Positions 1-13,500 of a stretch of 64,000 bases of DNA are shown here, in pieces. Under the pieces are notes generated by a model. It was given only the letters and a program-made list of their open reading frames with translations, was not told the DNA's origin and made no database searches. The first letter of the stretch is position 1. Every line of letters starts with the position of its first letter. A program made the translations under genes and the position numbers. The stretch comes from Asterochloris sp. CNOR1 (taxonomy: Eukaryota > Chlorophyta > Trebouxiophyceae > Trebouxiales > Trebouxiaceae): contig OZ017752.1 in assembly GCA_963969365.1 (NCBI GenBank), positions 2,976,001-3,040,000 of the forward strand, read 5' to 3'.

Positions 1-3000
1 GCTGGCAGAGCCTGGGCTGCTGGTCGGCCTCTCCCCTGGCGCTCCTGAAGCAGCATAGAATCCTCTTGTCGTGCAGATTAGTGTGGCAGGATGACACAGC
101 TGGATGCTGATGTCAAGGGCAGGGCATCAACAGCCTGGCTGCTGTTGCTTGCTCTTGGCTAAGCGGTACTAACCAAGAAGTTACTGCCAAAACGACAGGC
201 TTGCATGGTGCTCAGCTCACCAGCTGCCCTCAAACAAGCCTGTCCAAGCCTACTGGCTGCTTTGAGTTCCTTGCCCGCCAGAGTGCTGTGTGGCAGTCCC
301 ATCTGACTCTGTCCCTGCCGACTGCAAGCAGCTCACATCAGCGGCGCGACACCCACCTGGCTGCTGCCTCCTTTTCTCCTCTTCTTGCTGTTGTCGAGCC
401 TGTTCATATGCTCTGTGCAGCGTCTCCACCTCACTGGGGCCAAGTCCTGCTGCCGCCAGCTCTGCCAAAGCCTGCAGCTTATGGGTGACGGAACCCAGCT
501 GAAGACCAGATGCTTCACTGAAGCTATCTGCTGGCCAGGCGTTTTGCAGAAGAGGCTGTTCACCACGATGTGATGGGCACAGGTTAGAAATCTGAGGTGC
601 TGGTGTTCAGTAAATCAGTATCCAGAGGCAGTGTCGCCTAGACTAGGTGAGGACTCTAGTAGAAGGTGGCAAATGCACAGCAACAGCACTGCTCGGCGCA
701 GCTCAATGAGTCCCATGCTGACCTGCTTGCCCGCCCAGACCCCCTCAAAGCGCTGCGCTCCTGCCGGCTGCAGAGCCTGGCTGTTGGCTTTGTGCTGGAG
801 CCAGTGCTGCATGCGCCCCACACCGCCAGCCAAAGTGAGGTAGATGTCATTGCCAGCTCCTGCATCATGGTTTGGGGAACTGAGTTGCTGCAGCATGGGT
901 ATGAACGGCAGGGAGTCCCTTCTTGATTGAGACCATAGGGTAGGCGGCATGCTCTGGCGGAGCTGATTTGTCAAGCTCAACCTTGCTGGCTGAGCTGCTT
1001 CCTGCCTCTGCTGCATTACACTGCCGGGCTGAGCAGCACACACTACCCCTTGGTGCTGCTTGCATACGCAGCAGGATATAGACACCTGAGGTCATGAGGT
1101 CCAGCTTCTGCAAGGCCATCAGCACCTCCTGCAGCAGCGAGTGTTCCAGCTCTGCAGAAGCCGCCTCCCTGCAGGCCATGGAAGCGACTTGTTTGCCTGA
1201 ATCCCCCACGGTGCACTGTTAGAAAACCCAGGATGCAGCAGTGGTTGCCGTCTGCAAGCTTTGATATAGAGTAAGAACACTTAGCTTGGCACCATCAGAT
1301 GCTGACAGCCAACGTGACTGCTAACATTGCAAGCTGCGACCCCTGGAGCCTGCCTCAGGCAGCCCAGATGCTGACAGCTAGCAAGCAAGCTGCACAGCAC
1401 CAGGTAAGAGCCATCTCAACAGCATTACAGCAGCTGGCTTGGGGAAGGGATGGGGGAGGGGGTTTTGAATTAGATGTGACCACAGCACCCCCAGAGGCTG
1501 GTAGCAAGCACGCACGTGGTGCAGCACCAAAGCTCCTGCATGTGCATGGAGGCCAAGCTCACCTGCACACGTCCTCGATGTTGTGGGCCTCATCAAAGAT
1601 GAGGACTGCCTCTTTCAGGTCAACATCCATGGCCTGGCGGATGACTGGGTCCTGCAGAGTCAAAGCACCTCTGACAGCACTTGAGGAGAGCTGGGAGCTT
1701 GTTCATGTCAAGCACCATCCAATGCCATCTAGGTTAGCTAGCGACAGAGGCAGTTGCTCTGGTGCTGATACAGACTGGCAGCCATGTGTGGCTTTACAAC
1801 CAAGACAGGGCTGGCCATGGGTCACGACAGAGCAGCAGCGGGCTCACCAGAAGGTATGTGTACGGACAGAAGATGAGCTCAGCGCTTTCTGCATATGGGC
1901 ATGCGGATGTCAAACAGGGCATGCACTTCACTTCTGCTATTATCAGCAACAGCGCCAGTGCCGATGCTGCTGGCATTGTGGAGGACCCATTGAGGCTGCA
2001 TGCTGTGCAGGCTGTAGCATGACACCAGTGCACAGCTTGAGCTCGCCTGCAAAGTGGCGGGCTGCAAAGTAAGGGCATGCTTTGAGCTGCTGCCCAACCC
2101 TGGCCAGGTCCTCGATGTCATGCACCTGTAGACAGAAGACAATTTGCACTGCCTATGGAAGGGCGCTGAGCATCTTGGCATGAGACGCATGCACATGCGT
2201 CACAAGCATCAGGCCGATAAGCTATGAGCCTGCCAGCAGCACATGGACAAAGACTTTGCTGATAAGCTGCATGCAGGTGCTGCAAGCAGGTGCTGCAAGC
2301 AGGGACCAGCTCTGCCAGCCTCACATTGAGTGCTGAGGAGGTCTGCATGGGATAGAGACGGGTGACGTTCTTGAAGTATTTGCAGCTGCAGCCAGACTCC
2401 TCCTTGATCAGCTTGTCGCACTCCTCATCCTTGTTGGACTTGCGCGAGACGGTGGGGTGGATGCAGTACTGCTCGCGGGAAGCCTACGAGTGGACACGTG
2501 GGGGGTTTATGGCTGTGAGCAGTGCCCTGAGACGCTTGCAGGTGAGGCAGCGTGCAAATGCATCACCTGACCTACAGTCCTGGCAGTGCAGCCTATGAGG
2601 CTGATTCTATGTTGCTGACATCAGCTTACAAAGGCAAAGCTTGCTGGGACATGCCAGATTCAGCAAGGAGGAGGCATGAGGACGCGACAAGTGTTTTGCC
2701 TTAGTCTGAGGCTTCCATTCAAGCAGGAAGGCAAAACCCACCAGAACAGCCATCCTAGGCCTGTAGATGGTACGCTTGAGCTCCCTGATGACCTGAAGGT
2801 ACGCCAACACAGCGTTGAGCAGCTGACAGGCGCAGCAGCACAAGATGAAGCAGGCATTTGTTGGGCCATAAGCGGCATTGCACACCAGCTGCAGCCAAGT
2901 TTGGGGCCACGATTCTCTTGTGCATGCTGCTGTCTGCTGAGGATGTCAAAGTCTGCAAACCCAGTTCGGTCCCTTAAAAAGCAGCAAATGCCTCCCTGCC

Positions 3001-4154
3001 ACTCACAGCAGGGACCAGCCTGCACGTCATGCCCATGACTGTCTTGTGCCAACCACAACGGGCCCTCATGTATGCTGCACTGTCTTGAGAAGTCACAACA
3101 GGCTAGATCACCTGGCATCTGGCACTCAGGCCATCCCCTGCCAGCATTGCACTCTGCACACCTTTCAAACAGCATGAGCATTGTCTCACCTGTGCAATCT
3201 GGGAGTGCGTCCGTGTGGCGTAGAACACCTTGGGCAACTTGTAATTCTTCTCCTTCTCCCTGGCGATGCGCCTGGCTTCTGCCTCCTGCTGCTGTGCCTC
3301 TGCTGCAGTCAGCCTGTGCCGATTGTGCATCTGCAGTGGCATGTCCTCTGCTGTCTGGCCACTTTGTGAGCATCAGACATAGCTGGCTGCCATTGGTGAC
3401 ACTCTTTGCAAAGAGCAGGGCTTGCCATGCAATGCAGATTGGAGCTGGGTATAAGGCCAGCTGATGGCAGATCTAACAACTCAGTTGCAAGCTTGCTGAG
3501 TTGTCTCCAGTGTGCAAGTGGCTGCCAGTGGTCAGCAGGCTGAGCTTCTGAAACAGTATCAGCAAGGTCGCGAGAGGGTGGTACCTGAACTTCGCCTGCC
3601 AGCTGCTGAGACGGGTCAGCAAAGCTGCTGTCGCTGCTGTACCGGTGCTCTGAGGAGCCGGGCGTTGCAGTAGGGGGCTGCGACTCTGCACCAGGCTCCT
3701 GCTTGATCCCACAAGCAGCAGCTGTGCAATCAGGGGACCGATCGGGCTTGACGAGAGCTGCATCCTTCCGAGCAGCAGCCTTTTCGGTGGCAGCAGCTAG
3801 AGCCTCCTCTTCCTCCCTGTCAGCCTCGCGCTTGGCAGCCAGCTCAATCTTCTGCTGGTGCTGCCAGGCCAGGGCTGCACACAGCAGCGACAGCGTCTTG
3901 CCGCTGCCAGTTGGCGCCTCCAGAAGGGCGTTGGCCTTGGTGCTGAGGCTGCGCAGCACGCGCTCCATGAAGGTGAGCTGCAGGGAGCACATGAGGGCAG
4001 ATCAGGCCTCTGGCGATCTGTGCAGCAATGTGCATGACAGAACACGTCAGCGCCTCTCCACTGCAGGCAACCCGTGATTGCTGCTTACCTGCGTGCCATA
4101 GGCCTTGTGTGGGAAGGTGACGCTGTGCCCTGCTATCCTGTAGGTGTTAGCCAT
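1..4154 (-). CDS. BRIP1: FANCJ/BRIP1-like Fe-S DEAH-box DNA helicase (C-terminus outside window)
   Basis: XPD-family superfamily 2 helicase, 5'-3', acting in the nucleus in cross-link repair and G-quadruplex unwinding (known of the family). Exons I can phase: 4154-4089, 3977-3585, 3330-3190, 2792-2742, 2483-2325, 2125-2047, 1888-1848, 1651-1563, 1168-1086, 859-723, 471-357, then probably 44 to the left edge. The start ATG at 4154 lies in a GCCGATGG context and opens [20 protein letters not shown], which leads into the Q-like motif. Seen in order: Walker [10 protein letters not shown]; a charged Glu/Ala/Lys insert; motif Ia ([11 protein letters not shown]); four Fe-S cysteines spread over YCIHP, DEEC, GCSC and CPYF; the FCPYTYLL segment; the DEAH box [10 protein letters not shown]. 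The 2047/1888 intron starts GC (2046-2045), which is needed to join ARHFA to [10 protein letters not shown] in frame. The C-terminal helicase lobe is beyond the left edge. FANCJ fits better than RTEL1 or XPD because of the region before the DEAH box. Confidence 0.9.
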
Positions 4155-4589
4155 CGGCTACCTTTAGGCAGAGCAGATCAGGGGATCGGGGCCGATACTT
4201 TCACTGCATGCTGCGTTGGAGCTCCTGTCAGCGGACAAGTACAGATGCTGGGAAGGCTGCTGCAATGACCCTGCTGGAACAGCCAGGACAGCTACGCAAA
4301 GCACTGGCTGCGCGATTCTGAGAAGACCAGTCAACAGCGGTGGATCTATGCAGGCGTTTACCTCGAAGTCGAGTTGTCATCGCAGCTGCGTCATCCTTCC
4401 TGATGTGGGCCTGGGTTTGCATTGTCTGATATCCAGGAGACAACAGCTCCATGTTGCTCACAGCCAATGCCAGGGCAGCAAGGGTCAGGACTTTGGATGA
4501 GGAGGAGTCTGCAGGTGGCCTTCTGACATCGAAGTGCTGCATTGCTGCAGTCTGTTGTGCCCCTTGCTGAAGCCCAAAATGCCTTGCAG
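4155..4589. promoter_or_regulatory. Divergent intergenic region between the helicase and LRRC9 genes
   Basis: About 435 bp separate the helicase start codon (4154, minus) from the first LRRC9 exon I can support (4590, plus). The LRRC9 start codon must lie in here: the 4590 exon opens behind a TTGCAG acceptor with two bases of a split codon, and its frame meets a stop just upstream (4568-4570). I could not pick the initiating exon; ATGs near 4452 are candidates only. No TATA box or other element is obvious. Confidence 0.45.
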
Positions 4590-7500
4590 CCTTCCGGGAG
4601 ATCTGCCTCAGCTGTGGCCTTACAGAGGACCAGGTTGTCCTGCAGCCAGAACAGTGCACAGAACTGGAGCTGTTCCTCTACACATTCCCCAGGGTCAGAA
4701 GCAACTTATCTGGGGCTATCTCTGCGACGTGGTGATCTTCTGCCAATCATGTGCAGCTGCTGCTGCAGATGCTGTGCTTGGACCTCTTCCCAAGTCTCAC
4801 CAGCCTCACAATAGCACAGCAGGTACGCTGTCTAATTTGCCACGGGTGGCCCTTGTCTTGCCCAAGCAGCAACTTGCTGCCCAGCCTCACAGTATGCCCT
4901 CTACCTGCAGAACGTGGTGCACATAGAGGGGCTGCAGCACTGCCCACAGCTGCAGCAGCTCTGGCTGTTTGAGAACAAGATCTCCAGCATGTGGGGCCTG
5001 CAAGGGTGCAGCCAGCTGGAGCGCCTGTTCCTGTACAGTAACAGCATCTCACAGATTGAGGGGCTAGAGACTCTGACCAAGCTGCAGGTCAGCGTCCACA
5101 AGCACGTCACAGCAGCACTGCTGATGCCTGGCTTTGGAGCCCATGAGGGCTCCTGAGGCAGTGCTTGCTGCACAAGCGCAGTCCAATTGTGTCGGCCCAT
5201 TAGCTGGTGGTCCCAAGGCCCTGAAATGTGGCTGTGGCTGTGGCAACGCACTGCAGCATGAGGTGCATAGCTGCAGGACTATACAGGGGCTGCATGTGGC
5301 CAATACTAGCACATCAGCACTGGCGGCTGCCGTGCTGCAGGTGTTGTGGCTGGCTGACAACCAGATACGGCAGGTGGGCGGGCTGGCCACCCTGCTTGCC
5401 TTGCGAGAGCTGAACCTGGCAGCCAACCCCATTGCCACAGTGGGCAATGCATTTGTGGCCAACACCTCCCTGCAGCAGCTCAACTTGGCAGACACCCACA
5501 TCAGCAGCTTCAAGCAGGTGGGAGTCAACCTTCAGGGACCTGGTGCTGCCGGTGTAATGCTGGAGTGAACCTTGTATGCTGCTCACTTACCTGTGCTGTA
5601 ATTCAGCTAGACTCCTGCAAGCTTCTGGTGAGACTCCCAGCAGCATGCTTGTGCTCACCCTTTGGCACTGTATACAATGTCAAATATCTGTCGAAGCCTG
5701 TGCAGCATGCAAGGACAGCTGCCTACAAGCAAGCAACCGGGAGGACAAGCATGATGATGCAAAGCGGCCCGCTTGCAGGTGTGGCACCTGGCGGCCCTGA
5801 CATCGCTGCAGGACCTGTGCTTTAGTCATCCTGACTACGCGCCGAGCCCCATCGCACGGCTGTGCAACTATGCCACATATGCAGCTGTCAACCTGCCCCA
5901 TCTGACAAGCCTGGATGGGCTCACCCTGACAGCCTCCTCGGCAGCTGTGGCTGAAGCCACATACCTCAAGAAAAAGGTGCAACTCTTGCTGCGTGTATGG
6001 AATTTTGCCCCTGAAAGGTTTGCCGGGCTCCTGGCATGGTCGCCTTGATGCTGGTTGATGCGCTGGCAGTTCCTGGGGGTGCAGCCAGCCCACAGACGCC
6101 TCATGTGTACCAACATGGGCTTCTTGGTGCTGATGGCTGCAGCGTTCATCTTGATCTCCTGGCTCAGGCCAGGACGGCAGCAGTTGGGACGCACGCGGGT
6201 TGTGGGGCGGCAGTGCTGTCTGTGCTGTGCAGAAGAAATTTGCAAGAGGCCTGCTGGCCTGCTAGGCCCACAGGTATGACGAATGAGTCCCTGTCTTTGC
6301 CTGCAGATGTACTATAACATGCGCATCAAGACGCTGCAGCAAGAAGCGAGGGCCGTCATTCAACAGGCAGAGGCCACACTCAAGGCAAGAGCTATGCCAT
6401 CCCTCTGTCACTGTTTGTGACACTTGGAAAGTGGTGTCGCCTTCAAACTGTCCCATGCCAATACGTCATGTGCTCACCCTTGCTTGGTGCCAGGCACAGA
6501 TGTCTGACACGCCTGTAACATGATTGGGTTATGCTGATTACCTGCCTGCGTCGAACTGGGTCTGGCCTGCAGGCAGCTCTGCAGCCTATCAATGATGCAG
6601 AGGAGCAGCTCATCAGGAATCTGAAGGCTGTGGAGCGTGACCTGCACGCCAGTCCTGGCAGCAGCCAGGCGCAGGCACTGCAGCAGAAGGCTCGAGGGCT
6701 GCAGGAGGCTATCAATGCTCATGTGGAGCATGTGAGTGCTTGCGCCTCTAGGGAGGCTGCCCTGCATGCTGCCATGCAATGCTTGTCAAGACCGCTGAAC
6801 AAGCGCCAGCCGCCAGGTTGTTGCGCTCTCCTCAAGGATCCACATGTTCAGTGGGCGCTGATGCTGCCGGCCAGCTGTGTCAGCCCTGCATGGCACCCCT
6901 CATCATGTGGTGCTCCGCTCTGCAGGGCGTGCATCGGGCAGCAGCCCTGGCGGTGTCACCCAATGTCATCTAGGAGGCTTTCTCTCCAGTGCCCACAAAG
7001 CTTCGGCGCCAAGTCCACTGCCCTGCATGCAGTGCAGCAAGCAGCAGCTGTAGCCATTGGTGACCACAGCCAGCCAAGCTGTGGCAGCCCTTGCCGACAG
7101 GCCTCCTGTTGGAGTCTACTGCCTTGTGGCCCACTGCCATGTGGCGCGGCCCAACTGGGAAGCCGTGCTTGGCATGGACCCCTGAGTCCACACTGCCCTG
7201 CAGGCGGCTCAGCAAGCAGCCGCTCTAGCCATGGCCGCCACAGCCAGCCGGACTGTGGCAGCGCTTGCAGACAGCCCTCCTGGGCATAGCGCGGTGCCAT
7301 GCGGCGCAGCCTGACTGTGAAGCTGCGCTCTGCAAGGAGCCCCAGGTTTGCACTGCCCTGCAGGCGGCGCAGCAAGCAGCCGCTCTAGCCACGGCTGCCA
7401 CAGCCAGCCGGGCTGTGGCAGCCCTTGCAGAGCGGCGCCTGCAGGTGGAGCTGGAGACAGGAGGGAACATCCGCCTGGAGCAGGGCGGGCAGGGGGACCA

Positions 7501-10500
7501 GTGGAGCGAGAGCTGCAAGGAGCTGCTGATGGCGCGGTGCCCGGCGGAGCAGCTGGCGCGGGTAGGGCTGGCCGCCGTGGCTGTGCAGGGGACCATGCGG
7601 GTGCACAACCGCTGCCTGCGTAATAGGTGAGCCTATGGGGTGACATATGTACCTGCGCTGGGGTTTAGATGTTGGGATTTAGGGCTTTAGAGCCCTTGCT
7701 GGTGGGGACTATCTGCAGATCTTTAGAGACACTGAGGGGCTGCCCGGCCAGTGAGCAATCACTGTTTGCAGAGTAACAGGGAGGGCTCCCATGCTTGCGG
7801 GCAGTGCTGGCCGCCGCGGCTGTGCAGGGGACCATGGGGGTGCGCAACCTCTGCATGCGCAACAGGTGAGCCTGCAGAACAGGCTGTACATGCCTCGCCA
7901 GCGGGGACCACCTGCAGATCTGAGGCAACGTGAGGGGCTGCGTGATTAGTGAATCATAACTGCTGCGCAACTGTCAGTGGAAAGGTTTCGTGCATTGCTG
8001 ATGACCCGTTTGTCTCTGGTCCTTGTCAAAGCAGTTGCACAGGACGGCAGTGAGCGCCTGGCTACATTCAGCCAGCCAGGTCCACAACAGCTGTCATCAT
8101 TCCCTTTGGTGCTTTTCCTTGATGTACGGTCTATACATCCTGCAGCTGTGCAAAGCGAGGGCAAGCTGCGGCCAACAACGTGAAGAAAGTTTACGTCCAC
8201 TGCCTCAGGGGTCTATGACCTGCAAGTGCAGCCTTAACTGTCTAGAAGCCGCCATTACATTCCCACATGCCATCAACAGCCGTGCAGCATGCCACCTGCA
8301 GGATGGACCTGCTGCTGCGAGAGGCTGTTTGCCAGACTGATCCTCCAGAGTCGTTTGACTACTTTATAGTCATGGGCTCCTCAGTGGAGCAGCTGCAGCG
8401 TACAGTGGAGGAGGGATTTCCACCTGTGCAGGTGTGAGCTGATCTGTATAATACCACCCTGCGAAGAAGCATGGCGAAATGGGCAGACCTGCCTGCTTTG
8501 AGTCAGCAGCTGAGCAGCCGCTGGGCATTGCACCAGGCCCAGACTTCTTTGGCATTACATGTGAGGCAATTTGATGTGTATCATGGTGGCTGCTCGAGGC
8601 CACTGGCGGTAGCATCACTGCCAGGTCTGACTCCTTCTGCACAGCTCCCAGTGCTGCCCATGACCCGGCAGTCAGGTCCACGCTATGCACTGCAGGCAGC
8701 GGCGCCTCTGTTGGCAAGCACCCCACTGCTGTTGGTTGCGCCGCTGGCCAGGCAGGCTGCCCTGTCGCGGCAGTGCACCAGTGGCGTATGCCATATGCTG
8801 GTGGTCAAGGCGCTGCTGGGTGCAACCATCAAGGTGAATGACTGCCCCATGGCGCTCCTGATGAGAGCTTTTTTGGAGATGCTCTGCGCTCTGAGACTAC
8901 ACGGAGTCATCATGGCTGGGCAGGACACGAGGCCCTCTGCCACTGCAAGGTCATATCACTTGCTGTGGCACAGCGCATGCTGCATCTAAGCTCAGGACGG
9001 GGGTCAAACCTGCTGAGGAAGTCGTGAGCTGCAAAACGTGCAGGGGCAGGACGAGTGGCGACATGCAGACAAGAGACGTTCAACATGAGGGCAGCAAGCC
9101 TGGCCTTCCACAGCATCGCCAGCAAGACCCTTGACCTGCACCCACTTGGCCAGGCGCTGCGAGATACTTGCGTGTGCAGTCTGGCAAAGGGGTTCGCTGG
9201 TGCAGGAGCAGCAGGGGACACTTGCAGCCGGATTCCATGTTGCAAAACTTCCGGTTGTGGGCTGCAGGTACCCTCCCTACCCCCACTGGGCACCCCAGCT
9301 GCCATTCACCCTGCAGCTTGAGTCAGTGCCCTCGTTGGTAAGCAAGCGTTCCTACTCACATCAGCCCTGCAGCTCCATGTGGCATCCTCTGCAGGTGCCC
9401 TCCCCTCTGGGTGTCCCCACTACCATCAGCCCTGCAGCGTACCCCGAGTACACTGCAGCCTACCAGTGCGCCGCTGAGGACCCCAGGCAGCGCATATGGC
9501 ATGTCTTCGACACCAACCGCCTGGTGCCAGAGTACCTGGTGGAGCTACGGTGGACCCTGCAGTCAGGTGAGCTTCACGGCATGACATGTCATGTGTGCAA
9601 TGACACTGCAGCATGGACCTGCCGATTCTCAACCATGCAGGTGCTGCATGGAGCACAAGGACTCACGAAAAGCACGGTGACCATGCTGTTTGTGGAAGTG
9701 GTGACCTTCTTTCCCGTCAGCTGCAGTATGCATCACATTTCCTGCAGAAGACTCCAACACTGCTGTGGATGCCCCCTGGACCGGGGCTGCAGCTAAGCAG
9801 CCAGCCATAGCAGCACCCCTGCGGGGTTTCCTTGACCCCTCAGCGCTGACCAAGTCCCTGTACTGGCAGCACCATCAGCTAGATGCCGGCAGGGCAGCTG
9901 CCCTTGACATGCCGCCTCCTCTGGTGCAGCCAGTAAAGGTGTATCAGATGAAACAGCTGGTGCAGACAGCCACTGCCAGCCAGCTGACCCATCTCAACCT
10001 CCATGGCCATGGACTTCGCAAAATCGAGGTGGGTTCAAGCTAAGAGCGTGTCTGCTTGGGTATTGCACATACTCCACACAGTGCTGCAGCATGGCATGCA
10101 GGACATGAAAGCTGCCTACTGCAATCACTGTGACCTCTGCAGGCTTTCTGGGTTACTGGATGCTCCGCATACTGCTGCAGCATGGCATGCAGGACACAGG
10201 CTGTCTTCTGCTGTCACTGCGTGAGGTTTGCTCTGCAGATGTGGGTGCCGGTCCCTGCCTATATTCCCAGTCAAATCTTCAACAGCCTGGAACTCTCTAA
10301 CAGTGGGCTGCCCGGTGGTCAGATTGAGACCTGGCTGAAAAAGATGCACTTCTTGCTGCAGGGTGTGGACGCCCTCAAGCTGCTGCAAGTGCTGGTGCTG
10401 AGCTGCAACGAGCTGCAGCGCATGGAAGGCCTGTCAGGGCTGACCAACCTGCAGCACTTGGACCTCGCCTTCAATGCCATCAAGCGCATTGAGGGCATCA

Positions 10501-13500
10501 GAGTGAGCCCCTGCTGCCTACAGACTGCCATCTGTTGCACTTTGTAAGCAAGGAACTGTAGGATGCTTTGCATGGTCAGATGGGGTTTGCACAGACTTGC
10601 AACTGCTGCCTTTAGCAACTCTGCAGAGGGCCAGACTGAAGCATCTCAACTGCTTGCAAAGCTGTTGTGCAAAGCACATCATGTGAGTGCTGAGGAGCCA
10701 ACATTCTCATATTGAACTGGCTGCATGGTCTGTGACAAATCATGTGAAAAGGATATGCTGTCCTGCGCAAACGAGCTAGACGCCTGCATCTTTTCTGGCC
10801 GTCTCAGACAGCATTTTCTGGCTGGGCCAACTGCCACTGCCAGATTCCAAGCATGAGCACCTCCAGAGCTGGTTGACTTCAGGCGCAACCCGCATGATCA
10901 GCCACTGTGGTCGCCACGTGGCTGCAGCGCATGTCCCGTGCCTTGTGGAGCCTGCCCTCCAGGCCCCAGTTTGAGCTGCAGCCTCCTTGGTGGGTCCTGA
11001 TGCTGCTCTGTGCTGCCTTGCAGTGCTAGGGCCGCAGGCACAGCGGGGCTCCAAATTTTTCTGATGGGTCCTGTTTGTGCTGTGCAGGGCAGTCCTGCCT
11101 TATGCAGCTGGACCTGTGGAACAAACTCTCTGGCCAGGTCGAGGTGTCCCTGACATGGCTGCCGTGTGCTGTGCAGGGCATGTCGAGCCTCATGGAGCTC
11201 CTTGTGCTGACCCACAAACTGGCTCCAACATTTCTGACGGTTCTTGTGTGTCCTGTGCAGGGCAGTGCTGCCTCGTGCCCGAGCTGCCCCATTCAGGAAA
11301 CAACGGCACTCTCACATATGTCATGCATGTCCTGTGCAGGGGATGTCCTGCCTGACGGAGCTGGACCTGCAGGGCAACGCCCTGACCAGGCTGGAGGACA
11401 TCAACCTGCTGCGCAAGCACACCCCCCGCCTGACGCTGCTCAACCTGCGCGGTACCCCCCTGGCCAGCCAGCGGGGGCAGCGCCTGCTGGCCCTGCGCAG
11501 GCTGCCACAGGTAGGAGCACAGCTGTCCATGCCTGCACATGAGATGCTGGCCCGCTGGCCCTGCGCAGGCTACCACCGTTAGGTTTGGGCAGTTCATGCC
11601 GGCTTACGCAATCTTGGCCTGCTGCCGGAGACAGAGGTGCTGATGTTGCTGCTACTGCGTGATCATGGGGGGCGCTTGGGTCACACTTTCCATGCAACAT
11701 GGGTGGTGTGCTTTGGTTGCACCTTTGCTTGCTTAAGAGCGCGCCAGACTGGTGTTTGTGGCGCAGATGCTTCTGTTTGTGCCCCAATGGGCCGGCCACG
11801 GACTGAAGCACAATTGGGGTCAGCCCCTAGGGCAGGTTTCAGATGCTGCTCAGCCACAAAACACCTCAAGCCACTCATTGCTGGCAAGTCGACCTCTAAT
11901 GATGTCAGGGTGCTGCTGCAGTGCAGGACTGAAGTCTCGCTGCTGAAGTGGCCTCCTTTGTGATGCAGTGTAGAGCCACACACTGCTGAAGTTGGCTGCA
12001 CTGAGATGCAGCATGGAACAACACTGTTGCTTAAGTGGGCTCTCAAAGCACACCACCTTTTTTTCAAAGAGCTGCTCTTTGATGCAGCTGCGCCACCTGA
12101 ACGGGCTGCCAGTGTCCACCCAGGATGCAGCCATGGCAGCAGAGGGGTATGGCGTGCTGACGGCCCAGTTCATCCGCACCCATGCTCGCCCCTCCAGGCG
12201 AAGCATCTGGGAGGGTGAAGGTAGGTCAAACAAACATGCACAGAGGCAGTGCATCAAGCAGTATATGAGATGTTCCAGGTACGCCAGACTCCCATGGACA
12301 AGAACAGAGGCAGTGCGTCATGTTGCATCTGGGAGAGTGAAGGGTTCAGCTGACCCTGCAGCCAGACAATCCTGATGGACCCGTAGTCCTGCGCCATGAG
12401 AACTCACATCGGCCAGATGCAGTTGCACTCCAGGGACAGAGTGGATGCCTTGCTGTAGCCCCAGCCTTCCAGCAACCAACTGGCCTGCATGCCATTTTCT
12501 TGGGGCTGCCAGGGGACTACAGCAGCAGGAAGCTGCCCGTTCCTGCCCCAGCTGCATGTCAGGCCCAGCAGACTGCCTCAACAGCACCTTCTGCAGTCCG
12601 CAAGAGGCGCTTCATTGGTGCTGTCTATGACTGCTACCTCAGGTTATCTACCTGTCTGACCAGGGATTTTGCATCCTGCTGAATATGCTTGCAGCTGGCC
12701 TGACCAGCCCTTCCCTGGCTGCCAGGGGACTGCCCCAGCCAGGAGCTGCGGGACTGGGGCCCCGACTGGTGGGCTCACGTAGTGGACCTGCAGTGTCTGG
12801 CTCTGGGCATCCGGCGCCTGCAGAATTTGGAGCGGCTGACTCGCCTGGAGGTGGCTTCCTTTGCTGGAAACCACATCAGCCGTATTCAGCACCTGGATGG
12901 GTGCATAGCCCTGCAGGACCTGCAGCTACAGGTGGGCGTGCAACAATGATCTGGGCCCGTCTCACAGCAAGCCTTCCGTCTGAAACAGGCAGCTGCCAAG
13001 GCATGCTACCCCTAAGAGCAGCCACACACCCCACCGCTGCCTGCAGTCCTGGGTCCCTGAAACAGCAGCTGTGCATTGCAGATCTGCCAAGCCAGGTGCC
13101 TTATCAGAGAATTTTCATACAGGAGCTTTTCCTTTGAACAGATGCTGTGTCGGCAAGCATGACGGAGCTACTTTCTGTCCTTTCCCGCCCACATGGCTGC
13201 CATTGTCTGCGGTGCAGGATAACAGCCTCTCTTCCGTCACTGGGCTGTCAAAGCTGACAGGGCTGCGCAAGCTGGACCTGGCACGCAACTGCCTCACCAG
13301 CCTGGGCCAGCTGAGCGCCCTGCACTCGCTTGCCCACCTCAGCATTGAGGGCAACCGGCTCACCACCCTTGCGGGTACGCTATGCACTTCAAGGCAGTAA
13401 AGGAGCCTCTCTTCACCTCTGACCATGCTGTGGGTGATGGCTGCAAAGGCAGCTGAGCAGCTGCAGTCAACCTGCCGGGAGCTCAAGGCAGCACTGTCAT

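Noticed and set aside
1299-2072. Plus-strand open frame of 257 codons
   Set aside because: Antisense to phased helicase exons carrying FCPYTYLL and the DEAH box; the composition is that of a shadow frame.
2270-2310. Short GCAAGCAGGTGCT direct repeat in a helicase intron
   Set aside because: Two or three copies of a 14-bp word fit simple slippage; not an exon-edge copy.
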